Shown here one piece after another: positions 13,600 through 19,528 of a DNA stretch of 19,528 nt. The first letter of the stretch is position 1; each line of letters starts with the position of its first letter. The notes below the pieces were generated by a model. The model saw nothing but the letters and a program-made list of their open reading frames with translations, was not told where the DNA came from and searched no databases. The DNA is taken from positions 1-19,528 of the forward strand of contig NZ_JAKDJU010000049.1 in the NCBI RefSeq assembly GCF_030453725.1, written 5' to 3'. The position numbers and the translations under genes are program-made. The stretch is from Brevibacterium picturae (lineage in GTDB: Bacteria; Actinomycetota; Actinomycetes; Actinomycetales; Brevibacteriaceae).

Positions 13600-15030
13600 T
13601 CAGCTCTCACTGCGGCCACCGGTCTCACCGGTGTCGTCAGTCCCATCGTCGGAATCGGAATCGGATTCGACATCGTTCTGCGGCCCTGACTCGTCGCTGG
13701 CTTCCGTGCCTTCGATGCCCTCGGCGAGAATGCGGCTCAAGGCTTCGTCGAGAGTCGATTCGCTGGTCCATTCGGCATGCCGACGCTCGGAGTAGCCCAA
13801 GGGGTCGTCGAGGTCCTGTGTCGTCGGCAGGAGGTCGGGATGGGAGAACACCTTGTCCCTTGCCTCTGTGCCTCCTTGGGTTTCGAGGTACCCGAACAGT
13901 GCTGCAGCGTCACGCAGGCGGCGGGGATTGAATTCCAGGCCGACGAGCGTCGAGAATGTCTTCTCGGCCGGGCCCGCAGTAGCTCGGCGGCGTCGCAGCG
14001 CCTCACGGATCTGATCGCGGCCGGGCAGATGCGCACATGCGGAATAGACGACGACGTCGACCCAACCGGCGATGACGGCAAGGAGGTTCTCCAGCGTCGT
14101 CAGTGCTTTCTTCTGGTCCTCGGTGGTCGGAGGATTGAACAGACCCTGGCGAATGTTGTCGCTGAGGTCGGAGATATTGGACGGATCGACCTGCGAGGCC
14201 ATGTCCTCGATCTGGGAGGTGTCGACCTTGAGGCCCTGCGCATAGCGGGTCAGCGCAGTTTCGACCTGCGCGCTCAGCCAGGGAGCGCGCTCGAACAGCG
14301 CCAGGTGGGCAAGCTCCTGGGCGGCGAGGTAGATCCGGACTTCCGATGCATCGACGTCGATCTCCGAGGCGAACTTCTCCACATTGGTCTCGACGAGCAC
14401 TGCGGTGTCCTGCGGCAGAAGGGGCAGCCCCACCTCGGTGCCGGTGAGCACGCTCTCCGACAGCGCACCCACGGCCTGTCCGATCTGCATTGCGAACATC
14501 GAGTCGCTCATCGAACCGAACATCGATGAGGCTCCGGCGAGGATGCCCTTCATCTCTGCCGGCACCTGAGTCTCAAGGGTCTCAGTGAGGGCAGAGGACA
14601 TGTTCTCCTTGATCGGGAGGACGAATTTCTGCCAACCGGGCATAGTCTCGCTGACCCATTCTGCACGGGTGAGCGTCCGCGCCGATCGGCTGGCCCCGGA
14701 GAACTCGGTCGCCTCGGCGAGCCACAGCTCGGCGAGCCGGAAAGCGTCGGCGGTCGCCCTCACCGATTCCTCGCCCACAGCGGGGTCAGGTGTCGGAACC
14801 GCCTTCTGAGCGATCGACGTCGCCTGAGCCTGGGAATCGGCACCCTGACCGAAGAGGCCCTGCATCTGATTCATGATGGTCGACATCATCGCCGGATCGA
14901 TCTGGAAGCCCTGCGAACCGGTATTGCCGTCCTTGTCCTCGCCCTGACCGGCACCGGGACCATTCGCTCCGAAGAGCATTCCGAAGATCTGCTCGAATGG
15001 ATTCTGCTCATTGTTGTTGTCATCGGTCAT
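13600..15030 (-). CDS. DUF2342 family zincin-like protein (putative zinc-dependent metalloprotease)
   Basis: A 476-aa protein of the actinobacterial DUF2342 family, corresponding by position and architecture to Rv3195. The N-terminus is Asn/Gly/Gln-rich (MTDDNNNEQNPFEQIFGMLFG). The conserved core includes WLAEATEF, MQIGQAVGALSESVLTGTEVGLPL, YLAAQELAHLALFERAPWL and IAGWVDVVVYSA. Where a protease would have HExxH this protein has QELAH (Q238-H242), so the first zinc ligand is missing and peptidase activity is doubtful. The C-terminal 30 residues are very acidic (SDSDSDDGTDDTGE). There is no signal peptide. It is transcribed with the NUDIX gene and divergently from the PDZ/Lon gene. A TATAAG hexamer lies about 30 bp upstream. 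The biological role is unknown. Confidence 0.87.
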   Translation of the reverse strand: MTDDNNNEQNPFEQIFGMLFGANGPGAGQGEDKDGNTGSQGFQIDPAMMSTIMNQMQGLFGQGADSQAQATSIAQKAVPTPDPAVGEESVRATADAFRLAELWLAEATEFSGASRSARTLTRAEWVSETMPGWQKFVLPIKENMSSALTETLETQVPAEMKGILAGASSMFGSMSDSMFAMQIGQAVGALSESVLTGTEVGLPLLPQDTAVLVETNVEKFASEIDVDASEVRIYLAAQELAHLALFERAPWLSAQVETALTRYAQGLKVDTSQIEDMASQVDPSNISDLSDNIRQGLFNPPTTEDQKKALTTLENLLAVIAGWVDVVVYSACAHLPGRDQIREALRRRRATAGPAEKTFSTLVGLEFNPRRLRDAAALFGYLETQGGTEARDKVFSHPDLLPTTQDLDDPLGYSERRHAEWTSESTLDEALSRILAEGIEGTEASDESGPQNDVESDSDSDDGTDDTGETGGRSES

Positions 15031-15201
15031 TTTCTCAAAGCCCCCAAGAATCGGTTTGTCTTATACGTTAACGGTTCTGTATGTGGGAAGCTTCCCAATT
15101 CCGGGAGGTTTCGCACGATGTTCGCACCGGGCGAAAGGAGTCTGTGAAACTCACGGTCAGGTTTCAACTAGACTGGTCGGGCGGTGCAGCGAAAGGACAA
15201 C
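15031..15201. promoter_or_regulatory. Divergent promoter region between DUF2342 and PDZ/Lon genes
   Basis: This 171-bp gap should hold both promoters. On the minus strand TATAAG (15060-15065) is a fair -10 for the DUF2342 gene. On the plus strand TAGACT (15169-15174) is a candidate -10 for the PDZ gene, with AAGGA at 15193-15197 serving the ATG at 15202. Near the middle is a perfect 14-bp palindrome, TGGGAAGCTTCCCA (15084-15097), and a smaller CGTTAACG (15066-15073) touching the left -10. The palindrome is well placed for a dimeric regulator, but no regulator is identified. Confidence 0.45.
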
Positions 15202-16341
15202 ATGACAGAGAATGCCCCTCGGGCCGTGCCGGTGCCCGCAGCACCGACGCGTGGCGACACTCGACGACGCGCTCCACGTCTGACCACGACTTCAGGGGTC
15301 ATGACCTACCTCCTCATCGCTCTTGCCGTTTTGCTGCCGGTGCCGTACATGCTGCAGCTGCCCGGACCGGTGTTCAATACGCTCGGTGACTATCAGGGCA
15401 AACCCATGATCGATGTCTCCGGTGCCGAAACCTACCCGACCGATGGGCGCATCGACATGCTCACAGTCGCCGTCAGCGGAGGCCCGGGGCGTGACACCTA
15501 CGCGTCACAAGCGCTGGGCACTCTGCTGAATGGCAAGGAGACGGTCATCCCCACCGAGGCCTACTATCCTCTTGATACGACGCGGGAGGAGGTGGCCTCG
15601 TCCAATGCGGTGGAGATGTCTTCCAGCCAGGATGTGGCCGTGGCCGCGGCGATGGGCCAACTCGACGAACCCTACAAAGTGCATCTCCTCGTCAACGAGG
15701 TGGTGCCCGACTCGCCCGCCGAGGGGCAGCTGCTCAAAGGTGACCGGATCATCTCGGTGAACGGGAAGAAGCTGGACTCCGACCCGGAGGCAGCGAAGGT
15801 CATGAGCGAGACAGTCCAGTCCTCCGACTCGGTCGACATCGTCGTCGAACGCGGTGGCGAAGACGTCGATGTGGCGATGAAGCCAGCGACGATCGACGGG
15901 CGCAAGGCCATCGGCATCTCCATGAGGCAGGACTTCGAGTTCCCCGTCGACGTGGCATTCAACGTCGAGGGCATCGGCGGCCCCTCCGCCGGCACCATGT
16001 TCGCGCTGGCCATCATCGACGAACTCACCCCCGGTGCCATGACCGGTGGAAAGCACGTGGCAGGAACCGGCGAGATCGATCCTGCAGGCAATGTGGGTCC
16101 CATCGGTGGGGCCCGACAGAAGGTAGCGGCCTCGACTGCGCAGGGGGCGAAGCTCTTCCTATCGCCCGCAGACAACTGTGCAGAGGTCATCGAGGCTGCC
16201 GATCAGTCCAAGATCACGGTGGCACGCATCGACACGCTCGATGATGCACAGAACGCCGTGGAGCAATACGCAGCCGGAGACACCTCGGATCTCGAGAAGT
16301 GTCCAGCCGGCGGCGCCGACAACAATGAGAAAGGGCAGTAG
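15202..16341 (+). CDS. Membrane-anchored PDZ / Lon-like serine protease (YlbL family)
   Basis: A 379-aa protein of the YlbL/Rv3194c type. A basic N-terminus (TRRRAPRLTT) is followed by one membrane segment (VMTYLLIALAVLLPVPYMLQ, about residues 33-52), so the rest should be extracellular. A PDZ domain spans about 155-230 (VVPDSPAEGQLLKGDRIISV). The C-terminal Lon-type proteolytic domain has the catalytic Ser in GGPSAGT (S262) and Lys in GGARQK (K307), 45 residues apart as in the Lon Ser/Lys dyad. ATG 15202 is chosen because AAGGA lies five bases upstream; a GTG at 15184 would add six residues before the binding site. The stop TAG overlaps the GTG of the UPF0182 gene. Natural substrates are unknown; B. 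subtilis YlbL has been linked to regulated proteolysis in the DNA-damage response. Confidence 0.92.
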   Translation: MTENAPRAVPVPAAPTRGDTRRRAPRLTTTSGVMTYLLIALAVLLPVPYMLQLPGPVFNTLGDYQGKPMIDVSGAETYPTDGRIDMLTVAVSGGPGRDTYASQALGTLLNGKETVIPTEAYYPLDTTREEVASSNAVEMSSSQDVAVAAAMGQLDEPYKVHLLVNEVVPDSPAEGQLLKGDRIISVNGKKLDSDPEAAKVMSETVQSSDSVDIVVERGGEDVDVAMKPATIDGRKAIGISMRQDFEFPVDVAFNVEGIGGPSAGTMFALAIIDELTPGAMTGGKHVAGTGEIDPAGNVGPIGGARQKVAASTAQGAKLFLSPADNCAEVIEAADQSKITVARIDTLDDAQNAVEQYAAGDTSDLEKCPAGGADNNEKGQ

Positions 16342-19300
16342 TGAGCTCTCCGTCCTCACCCACCTCCGCACGAATGCCGGCGAACCGGCCCAGACGTTCG
16401 CCCCTGTTGCTCACCCTCGTGTCAGTGGCGATTCTGCTCGTCGCTTTCATCGCTTTCACCCAGGTGTACACCGAAGTCCTGTGGTTCAAGCAGCTCGATG
16501 TCTCACAGGTGTTCCGCACCATGTGGTTCGCCCGCGGACTGATGTTCCTGGCCGGATTCGTGGTCATGGCGGTCCCTGTGTGGCTGAGTCTGCACTTGAC
16601 CTTCCGGAATCGGCCGGTGTACGCACCGACGACTCCGCGCCAGGAGAACCTCGATCGGTACCGTGAAGCCATCGAACCGCTGCGTAAGGTCGCGACCTTC
16701 GCGATCCCGGCGGTCGTCGGCGCACTCAGCGGAATCACCGCCTCGGCGCAGTGGGACACCGTTCTCCAATGGATGAACTCCACGTCCTTCGGCTCGCAGG
16801 ACGCCCAGTTCGGGATGGACAAGTCGTTCTTCGTCTTCGTCCTTCCCGGTCTGCAGCTCATCGGTGACCAGGTGGGAATGGCGATTCTGCTCTCGCTCAT
16901 TGCCGCACTCGTCGGACACTATCTCTTCGGCGGGATCCGTCCAGGGGAGCAGAAGGGCGTCATCCTCACGAAGACCGCCCAATGGCAGCTGGGAATCACC
17001 GTCGGCGTTCTGATCCTCGTGCAGGCCGGCCGCCTGTGGCTTTCTCGCTACGACCGGATGACGTCGACCGGCGGCATCGTCCCCGGTGTGACCTACACGG
17101 ATGACAGGGCGGCCCTTCCTGCCATGGCCATCGTCGCGATCGCAGCGGTGCTTGTTGCACTGCTGTTCGTCTACACGGCGTGGAAGGGCAATTGGCGAAT
17201 CTCGCTCATCGCAACCGCCACTCTCATCGTCCTCGGCGGAGTTTCGATCATCGCCTATCCCGCGATGGTCCAGCAGTTCCAGGTCAACCCGTCCCAGCAG
17301 AGCCTGGAATCCGAATACATACAGCACAACATCGATGCCACACGCGAGGCCTTCGACTTCGAGGACATCGATGTGACTCCCTATGAGCCCAGCACGACCG
17401 GCGAGAAGGGGGCTCTGCGCGCGGACGCGGAAACCGCTGCGTCGATCCGCCTGCTCGACCCGAACCTGGTCTCGGACACGTTCCGTCAGCTCCAGCAGGT
17501 CAGGCCCTACTACTCGTTCCCGCAGAAGCTCGACGTGGATCGCTACAACATCGACGGTGAAATGCGCGATACCGTGATCGCGGTTCGCGAACTCGCCCCG
17601 AGCTCGGTCAACAACCAGAGCTGGTACAACCGCGCCATCGTCTATACCCACGGCTTCGGCGTCGTGGCTGCCAATGGCAATACGCGCAATCCCGACGGTG
17701 AACCGACGTTCATGGAATCCGACATTCCGCCCAAGGGAGAATTCCCGGACTACCAGCCGCGGGTGTACTTCGGGGAGAACTCGCCCGACTACTCCGTCGT
17801 TGGTGGCGAAGAGGGAGCCAAGCCCCGAGAACTTGACTATCCTTCCGATGAGGAGGGCGCCTCGGGACAGGTCAATAACACCTTCTCCGGTGACGGCGGG
17901 CCCTCTGTGGGCAATCTGTTCAACCGACTGGCCTACGCTCTGAAGTTCCAGGACGAGCAGATCCTGCTCTCGGATGCAGTCAACGGGGAGTCGCAGATCC
18001 TGTACGAACGCCACCCTCGTGAGCGAGTGCAGAAGCTTGCGCCATTCCTCAAGATCGACGGCGACCCGTACCCCGCTGTCGTCGACGGCAAGATCAAGTG
18101 GATTCTCGACGGTTACACGACTGCCGAGGACTACCCGTATTCGACACCGCAGCAGCTGCAGGCCGCAACCGAGGATTCCACGACGGAGACCGCTGCAGGC
18201 AATGTTGCGACACTTCCCGACGAAGAGGTCAACTACATCCGGAACTCGGTGAAGATCACCGTCGACGCCTTCAGTGGGAACGTGGACATGTACCAGTGGG
18301 ACAAGGAGGATCCCGTCCTCAACACATGGATGAAGATCTTCCCGGATCTGATCCAGCCTGCTTCGGAGATGTCCGGTGATCTGATGAGCCACGTCCGCTA
18401 CCCGGAGGACATGTTCAAGGTTCAGCGTGATCTGCTGACCCAGTACCATGTGACCTCCGCCAGCGAGTTCTACACCGGTCAGGACTTCTGGACGCTGCCG
18501 ACCGATCCGACGAAGGAAGCATCGAGCGGGCTGACTCAGCCTCCGTTCTACATGACCCTGCAGATGCCGGGCCAGCAGTCCCCGTCATTCTCGTTGACGA
18601 GTTCCTATATCCCGGCACGCTCGTCTGAGGGGCAGGCTCGGAACAACCTGACAGGCTTCCTGTCCGCGGATGCCGACGCCGGCGACACCGGGGGAGAGGT
18701 GGCAGACGGCTACGGCAAACTCCGGCTGCTCCAGTTGCCTCGCAACACGACGGTGCCCGGTCCAGGACAGGCGCAGAACAACTTCAATACTGCCCCGGAT
18801 GTGCAGCGCAGCCTCAACCTGCTGCGCCAGGGTGAGTCCGAAGTCCAGAACGGAAACCTGCTGACACTGCCGGTCGGCGGTGGCCTGCTCTACGTTCAGC
18901 CGGTTTATGTGCGGTCCGCAGGTGAGACCTCGTACCCGCTGCTCCAGCACGTGCTGGTGGCGTTCGGTGAGGACATCGGATTCGCTCCGACTCTCGATGA
19001 GGCTCTCGACCAGGTCTTCGGCGGCGACTCCGGCGCCCAGGCCGGCGACGCGGGCACTGAGGACGGCGGCTCCGGCGAGTCGGGCGGCACAGGCAGCGGC
19101 GGTGATTCCGGCGCCGGGTCTGACGACCAGAGCCTCAACGAGGCGCTGCAGAAAGCCAGAAAGGCGATGGAAGATTCCGACGCGGCCCTCAAGGAGGGTG
19201 ACTTCGAGGAGTACGGCAAGGCGCAGGACCGTCTGAAGAACGCGATTGAGGAAGCGGTGGCAGCCGATCCCTCCCTCGCCGAGGACGGCTCGCAGGACGG

Positions 19301-19349
19301 GGCTTCCGCTCCGGCCAGTGCCCCGGCCGATCAGGGCGGAGGAAACTGA
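16341..19349 (+). CDS. UPF0182 family large integral membrane protein
   Basis: A 1002-aa protein of the UPF0182/COG1615 family (Rv3193c type). I count seven N-terminal membrane segments: about residues 20-45, 62-85, 113-135, 165-190, 213-230, 257-275 and 283-305. A large soluble, presumably extracytoplasmic domain follows, with family-typical stretches such as NQSWYNRAIVYTHGFGVVAA, PDYQPRVYFGENSPDY and FPDLIQPASEMSGDLMSHVR. The tail is Gly/Asp/Ser-rich and acidic (about 895-935), then a charged helical stretch (LNEALQKARKAMEDSDAALK) and an Ala/Pro-rich end. The function is not established. The GTG start at 16341 shares its G with the upstream TAG and has AAAGGG five bases before it, so it is coupled to the PDZ/Lon gene. 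Two hairpins follow. Confidence 0.93.
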   Translation: MSSPSSPTSARMPANRPRRSPLLLTLVSVAILLVAFIAFTQVYTEVLWFKQLDVSQVFRTMWFARGLMFLAGFVVMAVPVWLSLHLTFRNRPVYAPTTPRQENLDRYREAIEPLRKVATFAIPAVVGALSGITASAQWDTVLQWMNSTSFGSQDAQFGMDKSFFVFVLPGLQLIGDQVGMAILLSLIAALVGHYLFGGIRPGEQKGVILTKTAQWQLGITVGVLILVQAGRLWLSRYDRMTSTGGIVPGVTYTDDRAALPAMAIVAIAAVLVALLFVYTAWKGNWRISLIATATLIVLGGVSIIAYPAMVQQFQVNPSQQSLESEYIQHNIDATREAFDFEDIDVTPYEPSTTGEKGALRADAETAASIRLLDPNLVSDTFRQLQQVRPYYSFPQKLDVDRYNIDGEMRDTVIAVRELAPSSVNNQSWYNRAIVYTHGFGVVAANGNTRNPDGEPTFMESDIPPKGEFPDYQPRVYFGENSPDYSVVGGEEGAKPRELDYPSDEEGASGQVNNTFSGDGGPSVGNLFNRLAYALKFQDEQILLSDAVNGESQILYERHPRERVQKLAPFLKIDGDPYPAVVDGKIKWILDGYTTAEDYPYSTPQQLQAATEDSTTETAAGNVATLPDEEVNYIRNSVKITVDAFSGNVDMYQWDKEDPVLNTWMKIFPDLIQPASEMSGDLMSHVRYPEDMFKVQRDLLTQYHVTSASEFYTGQDFWTLPTDPTKEASSGLTQPPFYMTLQMPGQQSPSFSLTSSYIPARSSEGQARNNLTGFLSADADAGDTGGEVADGYGKLRLLQLPRNTTVPGPGQAQNNFNTAPDVQRSLNLLRQGESEVQNGNLLTLPVGGGLLYVQPVYVRSAGETSYPLLQHVLVAFGEDIGFAPTLDEALDQVFGGDSGAQAGDAGTEDGGSGESGGTGSGGDSGAGSDDQSLNEALQKARKAMEDSDAALKEGDFEEYGKAQDRLKNAIEEAVAADPSLAEDGSQDGASAPASAPADQGGGN

Positions 19350-19371
19350 CCCCGGTCGCGGTCGAAGCTGA

Positions 19372-19419
19372 ATGAGTCTGGCCCCTGAGATCCGATCGGA
19401 TCTCAGGGGCCAGACTCAT
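19372..19419. terminator. Perfect 48-bp palindrome, probable terminator of the PDZ-UPF0182 operon
   Basis: The two 24-base arms are exact reverse complements, from ATGAGTCTGGCCCC to GGGGCCAGACTCAT, centred between 19395 and 19396. It begins 22 bp after the UPF0182 stop and would fold into a stem of about 22 bp with a GATC loop. There is no T-run on either side, as often seen for actinobacterial terminators, and the symmetry means it could work in both directions. Confidence 0.8.
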
Positions 19420-19493
19420 AGGCCGGAGAGAGGGGCGCAGGGACTCGGTCCATCCCTCATCACTGTGGGCGGAGGCGGGGAGCGTGAATCAGA

Positions 19494-19522
19494 AGAACCC
19501 CCATCCGATGGATGGGGGTTCT
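19494..19522. terminator. Second strong hairpin, possible terminator
   Basis: A perfect 13-bp stem (AGAACCCCCATCC / GGATGGGGGTTCT) with a three-base GAT loop. It lies 74 bp beyond the first palindrome, at the window edge. It may be a back-up terminator or serve a convergent gene beyond the window. The sequence between the hairpins (19420-19493) shows no gene or tRNA. Confidence 0.65.
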
Positions 19523-19528
19523 GCCACT

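Noticed and set aside
13777..14529. A 250-codon open frame on the plus strand
   Set aside because: Antisense to the DUF2342 gene; it has no ribosome site and no family resemblance.
16503..18449. A 648-codon open frame on the minus strand
   Set aside because: It lies wholly antisense to the well-supported UPF0182 gene. The translation is rich in Arg, His, Gly and Val with no recognisable domain, typical of antisense frames in GC-rich DNA.
19420..19493. Possible tRNA between the two terminal hairpins
   Set aside because: No T-loop GTTCRANNC, no acceptor stem and no anticodon arm could be paired.
1..19528. CRISPR array, insertion sequence, prophage or integrase
   Set aside because: No regularly spaced direct repeats, transposase or integrase motifs or terminal inverted repeats were seen. 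Gene content is conserved core and near-core.

Overview
This is a 19.5 kb stretch of high-GC, densely packed bacterial chromosome. It codes for an actinobacterial DNA-repair and housekeeping neighbourhood. The clearest clue to the organism is gene order: adnA-adnB, then nudC, uvrD2, a DUF2342 zincin-like protein, a PDZ/Lon-like membrane protein and a UPF0182 membrane protein. This is the order I recall for the Mycobacterium tuberculosis Rv3202c to Rv3193c region. GTG and TTG starts, apparently leaderless promoters and long GC-rich hairpins without T-tracts also fit Actinobacteria. The mycobacterial insertions (K+ channel gene, mycoredoxin, whiB7, ABC1 kinase) are absent. My best guess is a non-mycobacterial actinomycete of the Micrococcales or Brevibacterium type. 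That placement is inference.

Layout. 1-281 (-): the 5' part of a TetR-family regulator that runs off the window. 379-6857 (+): adnA and adnB, coupled by a one-base stop/start overlap and encoding the two subunits of a double-strand-break resection motor-nuclease. 6944-7981 (-): an aminoglycoside-phosphotransferase-fold protein whose catalytic Asp is Ala and whose acidic tail appears to continue in frame past its TAG stop. 8087-11100 (+): nudC and uvrD2, also overlapping. 11077-11979 (-): a ThiF/cyclodehydratase-like protein with a degenerate nucleotide-binding loop. 11980-12494: a 515-bp gene-free region with a cluster of DnaA-box-like nonamers and an AT-rich patch. 12495-13052 (+): a YgjP/DUF45-type metallopeptidase with an apparently leaderless GTG start. 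13030-15030 (-): a two-gene unit of a DUF2342 protein followed by a NUDIX hydrolase. 15031-15201: a divergent promoter region with a 14-bp palindrome. 15202-19349 (+): the PDZ/Lon-like and UPF0182 genes, coupled by a one-base overlap. Two strong hairpins follow.

How the genes fit together. AdnAB resects DNA ends for recombination, and UvrD2 is a 3'-to-5' SF1 helicase with a tetracysteine motif and an HRDC domain, so the left half is a DNA-repair island. NudC acts on NAD(H) and NAD-capped RNA and is translationally coupled to uvrD2. The right half (DUF2342, PDZ/Lon, UPF0182) is a conserved actinobacterial set of envelope or unknown function.

The most unusual non-coding signal is the DnaA-box cluster at 12057-12425. 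It is not next to dnaA or dnaN, so it looks like a DnaA-titration or DnaA-responsive site, not a normal oriC. The other points worth following are a run of degenerate enzymes (phosphotransferase-like, ThiF-like, DUF2342, the AdnA motor), the in-frame stop followed by a conserved-looking tail, and several apparently leaderless starts.
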